Origin: Pseudorhodoferax sp. Leaf265
Lineage (GTDB): Bacteria; Pseudomonadota; Gammaproteobacteria; Burkholderiales; Burkholderiaceae_C
DNA length: 52,144 nucleotides
Direction: 5' to 3'
Assembly (NCBI RefSeq): GCF_001422365.1
Contig: NZ_LMMT01000015.1
Coordinates: forward strand, 2,821-54,964
A program made the position numbers and the translations under genes. This document shows positions 42,607 through 49,966 of this stretch, piece by piece (position 1 is the first letter of the stretch; each line of letters starts with the position of its first letter). The notes under the pieces were generated by a model. That model saw nothing but the letters and a program-made list of their open reading frames with translations, had not been told where the DNA came from and did no database searches.

Positions 42607-42688
42607 GTGGCACGGTAGGCGGGACAGGCTATGCTCGCAAATCATATCGCTCGCAACCGAGCATAGCCTGTCCCGCCTACCGTGCCAC
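42607..42688. repeat. Perfect 31-bp inverted repeat with 20-nt loop
   Basis: Arms 42607-42637 and 42658-42688 are exact reverse complements (outer end GTGGCACGGTAGG, inner end TATGCTCG). The loop and inner arm contain GCTCGCAA twice (42633-42640, 42649-42656) in direct orientation. The right arm covers the last codons of the 84-aa gene. No T-run follows on either strand. Possible roles: replication or packaging structure, or an RNA stem. Confidence 0.9.
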
Positions 42689-42931
42689 CATGTACGGTGT
42701 TTTTTCCAGGCTTACCACGGCGCGGAACGAGGCAGCTTCAAGCCGCTGGGCTCGCTGCAAGCTCACAGCGGTGTCCGCCAAGGCATTGGATATGCGTCGC
42801 ACCTCATGCGCGGCTTGTACGGCATCGGGATGCAGCAGGTCTGAGCCACGCACACGGCTGCGGATGTCCAACAGCGTGCCGATGTGCTTTTCAAGGTCGG
42901 CGCGAAGCTCGGCGATGTGGTCAGTTTTCAT
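42677..42931 (-). CDS. Small hypothetical protein of the element
   Basis: 84 aa, MKTDHIAELRADLEKHIGTLLDIRSRVRGSDLLHPDAVQAAHEVRRISNALADTAVSLQRAQRLEAAS, strongly helical, probably coiled coil. Its 3' end lies inside the right arm of the perfect palindrome. A terminator-like hairpin just upstream suggests it has its own promoter. Function unknown. Confidence 0.55.
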   Translation of the reverse strand: MKTDHIAELRADLEKHIGTLLDIRSRVRGSDLLHPDAVQAAHEVRRISNALADTAVSLQRAQRLEAASFRAVVSLEKTPYMVAR

Positions 42932-42944
42932 ACAGTCGAAAAGA

Positions 42945-42969
42945 ACGGGGCGTTTTCGGCCTGCCCCGT
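42945..42969 (-). terminator. Terminator-like hairpin
   Basis: On the minus strand ACGGGGC (42969-42963) pairs with GCCCCGT (42951-42945), followed by TCTTTTCG. It would end the capsid-led transcript ahead of the 84-aa gene. Confidence 0.45.
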
Positions 42970-43080
42970 CATGGCACTACCTGGTTGAATCGACGCCAAG
43001 CCGTCGCCACATTTGCCAAACAGCGGAAGTGGGCCGCCGTCCAGGGCCGTAGAGCCCCCTGGCCGGCTCTTCGAAAGTGA

Positions 43081-43266
43081 CTAGCTTCTGACGATCACGG
43101 CCCGGCCGCGCTCTTGCATCGCGAGTGCGTCGATCAAGGGAACGCCCTCGACAACATCGCCAGCCTTGCGGCACTGGCCCAGCACCATCAGGCCGACGTT
43201 TTGCGCCACGGTTTCGGTGATTCGGATGGTGGCTTTTGCGGTCGGGTCAATCAGTTGTGCGGACAT
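43081..43266 (-). CDS. Small hypothetical protein of the element
   Basis: 61 aa, MSAQLIDPTAKATIRITETVAQNVGLMVLGQCRKAGDVVEGVPLIDALAMQERGRAVIVRS. ATG 43266 is preceded on the minus strand by CGAAAGGAAACC, a good ribosome site. It lies 23 bp after the ribbon-helix-helix-like gene. No family recognised. Confidence 0.6.
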   Translation of the reverse strand: MSAQLIDPTAKATIRITETVAQNVGLMVLGQCRKAGDVVEGVPLIDALAMQERGRAVIVRS

Positions 43267-43289
43267 GGTTTCCTTTCGGTGGTTTGAAA

Positions 43290-43466
43290 TTAGTTAAGGG
43301 GTTCGCGCAGGCCGCGCATCAGAGCAGTGGTTGCGACCTTGGACAGCGATACGCGGATGCCGCGCTGTTCCAGCGCGTGGCGGGCAGCTTCGATCTGCCG
43401 GCGCTGGTCGCTCGAAAGCACCAGGGTCAGCTTCTCCGCGCGCGGCTTGGTCTGTGTGATGTGCAT
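43290..43466 (-). CDS. Small ribbon-helix-helix-like protein
   Basis: 58 aa: MHITQTKPRAEKLTLVLSSD, then QRRQIEAARHALEQRGIRVS and LSKVATTALMRGLREPLN. The order short strand (KLTLVLS), helix, turn with polar cap, helix (SLSKVATTALMRGL) is that of RHH DNA-binding proteins. ATG 43466 follows the stop of the 129-aa gene (43468-43470) by one base, so they are coupled. Possibly a regulator of the packaging genes. Confidence 0.6.
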   Translation of the reverse strand: MHITQTKPRAEKLTLVLSSDQRRQIEAARHALEQRGIRVSLSKVATTALMRGLREPLN

Positions 43467-43467
43467 G

Positions 43468-43857
43468 TCAGCCCCAGGGGTCGCGGTTTTGCCAATCGTT
43501 GACCCAGTTGGTCCGGCTGCGGCTCTGTGCCTTCCGGCGCGCGCGCAGCACCTGTCGCAGCAACCTGACGCCCACTTCGGTCTGGCTTGGCGTCAACGCA
43601 GGGAACGCGGCCTGCAGTTCCTTCGCGGGCTCGGCCGAGCCGTCGAACCAGGTGCGGCCTGCAACCGTGATGAGGACGCGCGGATCGTCCTCGGGGTCGC
43701 TGTGGCGCTCGGTGGCCCGGGCATGCTCGATGGCGCGTGCCGCGAAAGCCGGCAGGTCCGTATCGGCCTGGATGAGTTCTGCAACCTGCTCGGGCTCGGG
43801 CTGGACATCGCGCCGGAAGAATCGCCGGCTCAACTCGATCAGCACATTGGCGTTCAC
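43468..43857 (-). CDS. Hypothetical protein downstream of the capsid-like gene
   Basis: 129 aa, MNANVLIELSRRFFRRDVQP ... TPSQTEVGVRLLRQVLRARRKAQSRSRTNWVNDWQNRDPWG. The middle (DDPRVLITVAGRTWFDGSAEPAKELQAAFP) is probably beta-rich, the end basic. It starts 2 bp after the capsid-like stop and so is co-transcribed with it. Not recognised; a head-completion or scaffold role is only suggested by position. Confidence 0.6.
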   Translation of the reverse strand: MNANVLIELSRRFFRRDVQPEPEQVAELIQADTDLPAFAARAIEHARATERHSDPEDDPRVLITVAGRTWFDGSAEPAKELQAAFPALTPSQTEVGVRLLRQVLRARRKAQSRSRTNWVNDWQNRDPWG

Positions 43858-43859
43858 GA

Positions 43860-44822
43860 TCAGGCCCCCAGCCAGAACGCGCCAGCGTCGGGGACCAGCG
43901 GCTGTGCGTTGACGTACACCACGATTTCGAGCGCCCCCTGAATGTTGGTGCGCTTGCTCACAACCCGAATCTCGTCCTCGACCGCCACGCCTGCGCGCGG
44001 GAATGCGCCGATGATGGTCTGCGTGATTTCGCTGGTCAGTTCGCCAACGATGCCACCAGCGCGCAGCATGCCATCGGCCTCGACTGCGGCGCCCGTGGCG
44101 CTGGTGCCAACCAGGGCGCGCAGTTGATCGAAGCCGACGTTCTTCGCGGCTGCCTTCGCGAGTGTGAAGGACGTGAGCGACGCAGCCGCCAGGGCTTTCA
44201 GCAGCACTTCGTCGGCGATGCGCGCAATGCCCAGCGCGATGGAGCGGGACAGTTCGAACGCCTGCAAGTCGGCATCACGCTCGCGGAAATCAGCGCGCGA
44301 AATCTTGAAGTGCAGCGCGTGCGAGGCCGCTTCGGGTAAATCGATATCCGTGCGAAAGATGCTTTCCGGCGTCAGCGGGGCATCCGCGCCATCAGCCACC
44401 ACCGTGGCTTTCGGCGCGTCGATTACGGTGAAAACGTTTTTGTTCTTGGAGTAGCCGATGGCATCGCCCGCGCCGTTGCCACTGGTGTACGGCTGGCGCT
44501 CATCTGTCACCGGCACTAGCACTGCGCCAGCGCGGCATACGCGGCTGGCTGCCATGATCCGACCCCGCAGGGTGTCAATCTCACCGGCTGGGCGCATCGT
44601 GGCGGAGCGGTCGTACGCATGGCCGTTCACAGCCGCCGCCGCGCCGTCCGACATGCGCATGATGAGGATGTCAGCCGGCGCCATGGCAGTCGCCGGATTG
44701 GCCGCCTGATGGGGCGCGAAGCCCACGGCGCGGGTGGCGCGCTCCAGGCTGACAGCGAGAGGATGGCGCTGCGGCTGCAGGTCTCGGGCCAGGGCGTCGA
44801 TGTTGTTGAAGGGCGAGGGCAT
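43860..44822 (-). CDS. Putative phage major capsid-like protein
   Basis: 320 aa. Residues ~1-110 are an Ala-rich, variable N-terminus; then TVIDAPKATVVADGADAPLTPESIFRTDIDLPEAASHALHFKISRADFRERDADLQAFELSRSIALGIARIADEVLLKALAA, a layout like the spine-helix region of HK97-fold shells, and a C-terminal beta part (AVEDEIRVVSKRTNIQGALEIVVYVNAQPLVPDAGAFWLGA). The assignment rests on this pattern and on the neighbouring small terminase, not on a signature motif. A satellite with its own shell protein but no portal or protease would need helper parts. Confidence 0.5.
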   Translation of the reverse strand: MPSPFNNIDALARDLQPQRHPLAVSLERATRAVGFAPHQAANPATAMAPADILIMRMSDGAAAAVNGHAYDRSATMRPAGEIDTLRGRIMAASRVCRAGAVLVPVTDERQPYTSGNGAGDAIGYSKNKNVFTVIDAPKATVVADGADAPLTPESIFRTDIDLPEAASHALHFKISRADFRERDADLQAFELSRSIALGIARIADEVLLKALAAASLTSFTLAKAAAKNVGFDQLRALVGTSATGAAVEADGMLRAGGIVGELTSEITQTIIGAFPRAGVAVEDEIRVVSKRTNIQGALEIVVYVNAQPLVPDAGAFWLGA

Positions 44823-45005
44823 GTAAGGGGCTCCGAAGTTCTGAACTGATGGAGCCAGTCTCCGCCTTTGATCCCTCGCGGTCCTCTTGAGGTTTGGCCA
44901 CGCCGCTACCGCTTTCGATCCGCCGGATGTGCGGGTCGGGCCGGCTATCGGCCTGGCCAGCGCGTGTCATGATTGCCCACATCCTCACCTCTCAAATTCA
45001 ACAGC

Positions 45006-45293
45006 ATGAAAAGTCTGGCTATTGCCCTGGCCCTGCTCGCAGGAGCATCAAGCGCTTTCGCAAGCCCCGGCAAGTCGGGTTGCGAATGGCGAGGCAAGCT
45101 GGTTGAGGCAATCGCCAAAAGTCGAGATCTGGGGGCTCCTCGCGAGACCCTAGTCGCCGAGACGGTGAAGCAGTTGAAGGGCCGCGTCCCGGTTTCGAAT
45201 GTGCGGACATGGGTTGACGTGGCATACGACCACCGCGACTTCACCCCAAGCCAGCTGCGGCAGGTCACCGAACTCAGCTGCCTTCGCGAGTAG
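45006..45293 (+). CDS. Small secreted protein carried by the element
   Basis: 95 aa from ATG 45006. Signal peptide MKSLAIALALLAGASSAFA, mature SPGKSGCEWRGKLVEAIAKSRDLGAPRETLVAETVKQLKGRVPVSNVRTWVDVAYDHRDFTPSQLRQVTELSCLRE with two cysteines that could form a disulfide. Unlike all surrounding element genes it is on the plus strand, as expected of a moron expressed in the lysogenic state. Function unknown. Confidence 0.65.
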   Translation: MKSLAIALALLAGASSAFASPGKSGCEWRGKLVEAIAKSRDLGAPRETLVAETVKQLKGRVPVSNVRTWVDVAYDHRDFTPSQLRQVTELSCLRE

Positions 45294-45356
45294 CGCTCGG
45301 CCAACACCACCAGGCCAGACCAGCCCGGCGAAGGGATAGAAATCAGATGCAGGCGG

Positions 45357-45590
45357 TCATGGGGCGGCCCCTAGGTCATCGGCGCGTTGCTGGGTATCGT
45401 CGGCCAAGTCGGTTTCGCCTGCAAAGCGCAAGGCTGCCACGGCCAGCCTCAGTGCCTGAACACGCTTAGCGTCGGTGCGGTGGCGGCGCACGGCCATGCC
45501 AGCGTTGCCGAGCAGTACGCCAGCAGCGCAACGCGCCCAGGACACGGCGGTTTCCTCGGGCGTCAAGGGGGACAGGTCGCGTCGCGTCAT
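45357..45590 (-). CDS. Small hypothetical protein coupled to the small terminase
   Basis: 77 aa, MTRRDLSPLTPEETAVSWARCAAGVLLGNAGMAVRRHRTDAKRVQALRLAVAALRFAGETDLADDTQQRADDLGAAP, helical. Its ATG overlaps the TGA of the small-terminase gene (ATGA), so it is probably made in step with it. No family recognised. Confidence 0.6.
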   Translation of the reverse strand: MTRRDLSPLTPEETAVSWARCAAGVLLGNAGMAVRRHRTDAKRVQALRLAVAALRFAGETDLADDTQQRADDLGAAP

Positions 45591-46075
45591 GCCTCCACCT
45601 CGGCTTCGTCGGCGGCGTCCAGCTGCAGCGGCTGTTCTGCGGCGGACTGCAAGGCCAGAGTGATTTCCGCGCGCAGCTTCTGTTTAAACACACGCTCGTC
45701 CGTCTCGGCGACCAGTTGAAGCGCAGCCCGTTGCACGACGTTGAGCATGTTGATCCGGATGACGGCATTGCGGGCAGTGGTCACTCGCTGGAAATCATCA
45801 ATGCTGGCCACCTGGCCGCGCGCCTTGGCCAGTTCCAGTTCGCGCATGTCAGCTTGCGCACGGACAGCGCGGGTTCGTTCTCGCTGTAGCTCCGACCCGC
45901 TGCCGGCCGCCAAGTCAATCAGCTGGCGCATCGACGGGCCAAGCGCCAGGCGACCGGGGGCGACGCGCTCCAGGTCGCCCGCCTCGATCAACTGTCTGAT
46001 GCGGCGTGCGGACACACCAGCGAGGGCGGCCAGGGCCGATTCGGTCACGATCGTTTCATGGGTGATGGTGGTCAT
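45587..46075 (-). CDS. Nu1-like terminase small subunit
   Basis: 162 aa. N-terminal winged-helix start TESALAALAGVSARRIRQLIEAGDLERVAPGRLAL (~11-45), as in lambda gpNu1, then a charged helix (SELQRERTRAVRAQADMRELELAKARGQVASIDDFQRVTTARNAVIRINMLNVVQRAALQL) and an acidic tail (LDAADEAEVEA). Small terminases pick the DNA to be packaged by binding cos/pac. In satellites a private TerS redirects the helper's large terminase and head to satellite DNA; no large subunit is encoded here. Confidence 0.65.
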   Translation of the reverse strand: MTTITHETIVTESALAALAGVSARRIRQLIEAGDLERVAPGRLALGPSMRQLIDLAAGSGSELQRERTRAVRAQADMRELELAKARGQVASIDDFQRVTTARNAVIRINMLNVVQRAALQLVAETDERVFKQKLRAEITLALQSAAEQPLQLDAADEAEVEA

Positions 46076-46311
46076 GTTGGAAGTCTGGAAGTCGAAAAAG
46101 TTGGGTTCGGACGGGTGCGATTACGAGGGTGCCTGCCCCCGCATGCCTCCACCCATCTCGGAAGGACCCATGGCCGCATAGGGGGGAGGGGCACGCCCGT
46201 GCCGCGTGCCACCAGCCCCATGGCGCCACGATCACGGCTAGGTCACGGCCAGGGGTGCGGGCCATGAGTGCATTGCCTCCACGGCCTTTTGTGCGGAGCG
46301 CGCGCAGCGGA
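46076..46311. other. Non-coding stretch between small terminase and palindrome
   Basis: No credible gene. Frames crossing it lack ribosome sites and coding character. With the adjoining palindrome it makes a ~330-bp gap in an otherwise packed gene block; it should contain the promoter of the small-terminase/capsid transcript and could contain a packaging or replication site. Confidence 0.5.
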
Positions 46312-46399
46312 TGGAAGGGTTGGAAGGCGGCTTCCATTTGGGACGTATACACATGCGCGCGCATACGTGCCAAATGGGGAGTGACTTCCAACCCTTCCA
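46312..46399. repeat. Nested palindrome beside the helicase gene (candidate origin)
   Basis: Outer arms TGGAAGGGTTGGAAG (46312-46326) and CTTCCAACCCTTCCA (46385-46399) are perfect complements. Inside them CCATTTGGGACGTAT (46334-46348) and ATACGTGCCAAATGG (46363-46377) match in 14 of 15 positions around a GCGCGC-containing loop. The whole 88-bp structure ends 6 bp before the helicase stop codon. Confidence 0.85.
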
Positions 46400-46405
46400 A
46401 GGTCA

Positions 46406-47905
46406 TCAGCGGGTGTCCCATACGATGCGTTTAAACACTTCGTCCTTCAGCTGGATTCCGCTGTAGCGGACGCCGTTGGACATGCGCTTTGTGACGCCAC
46501 GGAGGGTTGTAACGCGACCGCCCCACGCGGTTTGGCTGGAGGGGTGTTCCCCGCGCGCCTTCTTCCAGGCAGTGAAGCTCGCGTACAGGTGGCTGGCCTT
46601 CGCTTCGCCGCTCATGTCGCAGCACTCAGCGGCCCATTGGCCCAGGTCGTCGTGGTCGCGCATGTAGTCCTGCGATGCGTCGCTGACGACCTGGGGAACC
46701 GCCAAGCCGCTGGCGTGCCATTTCTTCGCACCTTCCACAGCCCATGCCAGGATGGCGGGTGCTTCGGCCTTCAGTTTTTCCAGGATGTGCGGGTCACGGT
46801 TAGCCCCGCGAAAACTGGCGTTGAACGGGACCAGCAGCATGCGTCGCGCAATGGCGGGATCGCCGCCACGTAGTCGGGGCCTGAAGTTGCCGACGATGAC
46901 GTGCTTCTGCGTCATGTCGAATTCAAAGAAGTCGCCCCGCATGAAACGCGCCGTCAGCGTTGCATCGCCGGTCAGTTCTTTGATGAGGGATTCATTGAAG
47001 AAACTGTTTTCGTCAAGCTCCGACGACACAGCCAGCCGCTTGCCGCGCAGCTGTGCAAGCTCGGTCGGATGCCGTTCGCCCTTGGACTGCATCAGCGCGC
47101 TGGCGGGCAATTTGATTGCGTAGGTTCCGGCCAGCCACTGAACAAAGTCAATGAACACCGATTTGCCATTTCCGCCGAGGCCGTACAGGAAGTGCACTAC
47201 TTGTTCGCGGCGGTCGCCGGTCAGCCAGTAGCCGATGGACCGCTGCATGAATTCCACCAGGGCCGTATCGCCGCAGAACACCTGCGCCATGAAACGGTGC
47301 CAGGTAGGGCATGCCTCAGCGCCATCAGGCGCAACCCTGGTGGCCTGCGTGACGTACTCGATGCCGCGCGAGCGTTGCAGGCCGGTGCGAAGGTCCACCA
47401 TGCCAGTGGGCGTGTTCAGCGCCAGGCGGTCGCTGTCCCACACACCTGGTGGCACCACCATGTGCGCGTCGCTCTGCGCCAAGATCAGCACGGCATTCAC
47501 TGTTCGCGCCGAGGTCAGGGCTCGCGCGACGGCATCGTTCTTCATGGCCGCTTCCGCTGCAGCGATGCGGCACACACGGCGCGACACGTCGTAGCGCCGA
47601 AGGTCGTTATCCCGATCCCACGTCACGCCGTCGTCAACCATCCAGCCCATTCCGTGACTCCAGCGGAAATTCGCCGCCAGCTTCACGAAGTCGAGGGCCA
47701 GGGCGTCGTCGCTATGTTCTGGTGGCAGCAGCGGCGGCATCTGGTCCACGACCGCGACAGCGCCTGCAGTTGCTGGCGGACTAACGTCCACCACAACCGG
47801 CGTCGGCTTCTGCGGAGCCTTGATGGCCGGCTTCGGCCGGGCCTTCGGCTTGGGCACTGGCGTGGCCAGTTGATCGTCATCCAAGAATTCATCAATTGGA
47901 ATCAC
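46406..47905 (-). CDS. D5/SF3-type replicative helicase (phage/plasmid primase family, P4 type)
   Basis: 499 aa. After a Pro/Lys-rich tail (~13-50) a D5_N-like region (ALNTPTGMVDLRTG, WHRFMAQVFCGDTALVEFMQRSIGYWLTGD) precedes the SF3 ATPase with Walker A GLGGNGKS (K248), Walker B-like LAVSSELDE, and FDMTQKHVIVGNFRPRLRGGDPAIARRMLLVPF. The N-terminal primase/polymerase domain of P4-type alpha proteins (total ~750-800 aa) is absent, so this is a stand-alone helicase. It would unwind the element's origin. Overlaps the upstream 96-aa gene by 14 bp. Confidence 0.88.
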   Translation of the reverse strand: MIPIDEFLDDDQLATPVPKPKARPKPAIKAPQKPTPVVVDVSPPATAGAVAVVDQMPPLLPPEHSDDALALDFVKLAANFRWSHGMGWMVDDGVTWDRDNDLRRYDVSRRVCRIAAAEAAMKNDAVARALTSARTVNAVLILAQSDAHMVVPPGVWDSDRLALNTPTGMVDLRTGLQRSRGIEYVTQATRVAPDGAEACPTWHRFMAQVFCGDTALVEFMQRSIGYWLTGDRREQVVHFLYGLGGNGKSVFIDFVQWLAGTYAIKLPASALMQSKGERHPTELAQLRGKRLAVSSELDENSFFNESLIKELTGDATLTARFMRGDFFEFDMTQKHVIVGNFRPRLRGGDPAIARRMLLVPFNASFRGANRDPHILEKLKAEAPAILAWAVEGAKKWHASGLAVPQVVSDASQDYMRDHDDLGQWAAECCDMSGEAKASHLYASFTAWKKARGEHPSSQTAWGGRVTTLRGVTKRMSNGVRYSGIQLKDEVFKRIVWDTR

Positions 47906-48182
47906 GCTTACCCTCCACGGCCTGCGGGGCGTACCAGCCGATGGATTGGAGGGTGTCGGTCACCACGTCACGCGCATCGCCAGGCTGGCGGCGGAACATG
48001 TTCCAAACCACATCGCACGCGCCCTGCAGGCCGTGTGCCGAAAGTTTTCGTTGTACTTGGCGTAGCACTCCGTCAACGATCTGTGCGTGCCGCATGGCCT
48101 CCAGGCGCTGGAGTTCCGCGTCGTTCGCTTTCAGCCACCGATTGAAACTCGCGGGGGTCAGCAGTTTTGCTGGCTTGGTCAT
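47892..48182 (-). CDS. Small hypothetical protein ahead of the helicase
   Basis: 96 aa, MTKPAKLLTPASFNRWLKANDAELQRLEAMRHAQIVDGVLRQVQRKLSAHGLQGACDVVWNMFRRQPGDARDVVTDTLQSIGWY ..., helical. Starts in a TCAT overlap with the preceding 77-aa gene and overlaps the helicase start by 14 bp, so it is tightly coupled to both. A replication accessory role is possible from position only. Confidence 0.65.
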   Translation of the reverse strand: MTKPAKLLTPASFNRWLKANDAELQRLEAMRHAQIVDGVLRQVQRKLSAHGLQGACDVVWNMFRRQPGDARDVVTDTLQSIGWYAPQAVEGKRDSN

Positions 48183-48412
48183 CGCGCACCCCCTGCATTG
48201 CGGCGGTTCGCTCGCTCCAGCGCGGACACGGTGTGTCGCATGCCTGTGTGAATCGAGCGCGTCAGGTCCAGCAGTTCGCCGCTGCGGTCTTGATACACCA
48301 CGCTTACGCGGCCATAATCACCGGTAACGAAAGTGCTCTGCTGGTTGCGGAGATTTTCCAGAAGGCCGCCGGCTCCTACCCCGGTGGCCTTCGTCATTTG
48401 GGGCATCCTCAT
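48179..48412 (-). CDS. Small hypothetical protein following the AlpA-like gene
   Basis: 77 aa from ATG 48412, which overlaps the AlpA-like stop (ATGA): MRMPQMTKATGVGAGGLLENLRNQQSTFVTGDYGRVSVVYQDRSGELLDLTRSIHTGMRHTVSALERANRRNAGGAR. A longer in-frame start at 48445 is possible but would overlap more. No family recognised. Confidence 0.6.
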   Translation of the reverse strand: MRMPQMTKATGVGAGGLLENLRNQQSTFVTGDYGRVSVVYQDRSGELLDLTRSIHTGMRHTVSALERANRRNAGGAR

Positions 48413-48630
48413 GCGACCGCCTGTTCTTGCGCCTTGGCCAGCCATTGCTGATACCGGGTGTCCGAAATAAGGAGCCGCTTGCCGATGCGCACACAGGCCG
48501 CGCCCAGCCCGTTTTCATCGCGGTTGCGCAGCTGATAGCGCAGCATGTGCTGCGACAGAATGCGCGGATAGCGTTCGGCGTAATCTGCGACGCTGTACAG
48601 GTCGTTGAGGTCGATGGTTTGGGTGGTCAT
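48409..48630 (-). CDS. AlpA/excisionase-like HTH protein
   Basis: 73 aa, MTTQTIDLNDLYSVADYAERYPRILSQHMLRYQLRNRDENGLGAACVRIGKRLLISDTRYQQWLAKAQEQAVA. The layout helix-turn-helix near the start, a wing ending in RIGKRLLISDTRYQQWL, and the small size match AlpA/MerR-like excisionases. It is the first gene of the replication block and the nearest gene to the integrase, so it likely controls excision and/or early expression. Confidence 0.65.
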   Translation of the reverse strand: MTTQTIDLNDLYSVADYAERYPRILSQHMLRYQLRNRDENGLGAACVRIGKRLLISDTRYQQWLAKAQEQAVA

Positions 48631-48717
48631 CTAAGCCCTTTCGTTGTGTCGATGGGCTCGATTCTTCGGTTTCGTTGTCCTGCCGTCCTCTTGAGGTTTG
48701 TCCAGGCCATCGCAAAC

Positions 48718-48744
48718 AAAAAAAACCCGGCTATTGGCCGGGTT
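48718..48744 (-). terminator. Rho-independent terminator of the integrase gene
   Basis: On the minus strand AACCCGGCC-AATA-GCCGGGTT is followed by eight consecutive T, ~20 bp after the integrase stop. It separates integrase from AlpA-led transcription. Confidence 0.85.
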
Positions 48745-48763
48745 GGTCGGATGTTTATACGGC

Positions 48764-49879
48764 CTAGGTGCCGCCCAGCGCTCGCTCTGCCAGCGAAACC
48801 GCGTCGTCCGTGTCAAGGTGCGTGTAGCGTCCAAGCATGGCCAGCGTCTTGTGACCCGTTACCGCCTGCACGCGCGCGATGTTCTTTTCCTTGCGCACCA
48901 GCTTGGTGGTGGCTGTGTGCCGCGTCGAATGCAGGACCACATGGTCCAGAACGTCTTCGCGGTCCTGCCAGAGCCCCGCGCGCTGGCGCACGGCGCGCCA
49001 CAACGAATCGATGTTCTTCGGTTGGGTCGGCCGCTTCGGATCGAAGAACACGAATTCGCTGTTGAGGGCGCGCACCTTGCTGGCTTCCAGAAGGGCGGCC
49101 TTCACGTCGCTGACCAGGGGGAGGGCGCGCGCCTTGCCGTTTTTCGTCTTGGGCAGAATTGCTACAGAGCGGTCCAGGTCGATGCCGTCCCAGCGCAGCC
49201 CTAACACTTCGGACTTTCTCGCCGCAGTGGTTAAGCACAGGCGCAGGTACAGGCGCATGGGCGCCCATTTGCTGGCGTCGCACGCCGAGTACAGGGCTTC
49301 TTCTTCGGCCGGCGTCAGGATGCGGCGGCGGCCTTCGGACTCGGCCTCTTTGCTGACCGCGCCGCCCTTCATTGGGTGCACGTTGATGATGTCGCGTTGC
49401 ATCGCGAAGTTGAACACGCTCGACAGCGTTGCAAGGTAGCGATTTACCGTCGCAGGTGTCACGGCCTTCCCCAAGTCCTTAACGCCGCCAAGCGTGGACT
49501 TCGTGGCCGGCTTGACCATCAGTTTCGCCTTGCACGTATTGATGGTGCCGCGATCAATCGCGCCGGTCTTCATGGCGCCAAGTTCGGCGCGCCAGAAATC
49601 GATGTGCGAAGGTAGCCAGAACTTTGTTCCCTTGGCTGGTGGCGCCAGGACGAAAGCGTCCAGCAGGTTGGCGAAGGTCGGTCCGGTAGCGCCCGCAATG
49701 GCCTTCAGGCCGCTGTCGTTTTCGTTCTCGCGCAGCCAGTCCTTCGCTTCGGTTTTTGTGCCAAAGACCTTGGACTTTGAAACCTCTTTGCCGTTGACGC
49801 TGCGGCGGATGTAAACGCGATAGGTCTTGACCGTCTTACCGCTGGCGGTGACCTTCAAGCGCTCGGTGATGCTGCCCAT
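48764..49879 (-). CDS. int: Tyrosine-type site-specific recombinase (integrase)
   Basis: 371 aa. N-terminal arm-binding-like domain (TYRVYIRRSVNGKEVSKSKVFGTKTEAKDWL), core-binding domain (~65-165) and catalytic domain with R221 (TAARKSEVLGLRW), H317-x-x-R320 (LHSTRHTATT), H343 (TGHKTLAML) and nucleophile Y352 (LGRYTHL). All catalytic residues are present. Starts 88 bp inside the right end of the element, reading away from it; transcription from the tRNA-Cys/5' tRNA-Leu side would run straight into it. Expected to catalyse recombination at the 11-bp core in the tRNA-Leu anticodon loop. Confidence 0.93.
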   Translation of the reverse strand: MGSITERLKVTASGKTVKTYRVYIRRSVNGKEVSKSKVFGTKTEAKDWLRENENDSGLKAIAGATGPTFANLLDAFVLAPPAKGTKFWLPSHIDFWRAELGAMKTGAIDRGTINTCKAKLMVKPATKSTLGGVKDLGKAVTPATVNRYLATLSSVFNFAMQRDIINVHPMKGGAVSKEAESEGRRRILTPAEEEALYSACDASKWAPMRLYLRLCLTTAARKSEVLGLRWDGIDLDRSVAILPKTKNGKARALPLVSDVKAALLEASKVRALNSEFVFFDPKRPTQPKNIDSLWRAVRQRAGLWQDREDVLDHVVLHSTRHTATTKLVRKEKNIARVQAVTGHKTLAMLGRYTHLDTDDAVSLAERALGGT

Positions 49880-49909
49880 GTGTGTGCTCCAGTTCCGGAT
49901 TTCCGCGAA

Positions 49910-49928
49910 CTACGCACATTTACGCACG
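49910..49928. repeat. Paired TACGCAC boxes, right end
   Basis: TACGCAC at 49911-49917 and 49921-49927, spaced 10 bp, ~40-55 bp inside the right core and ~30 bp upstream of the integrase ATG. They match the pair at the left end in sequence and orientation, so they could be integrase arm sites that also give feedback control on int. Confidence 0.5.
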
Positions 49929-49966
49929 ACAGCCCGGAAACCCGCGTGGAATCTTGCTCGCACACT

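Noticed and set aside
42607-42688. Perfect palindrome as an intrinsic terminator
   Set aside because: No T-run after either arm and far longer than terminator stems.
46056-46421. 121-codon minus-strand frame between helicase and small terminase
   Set aside because: Overlaps the nested palindrome, lacks a ribosome site and has no coding character.
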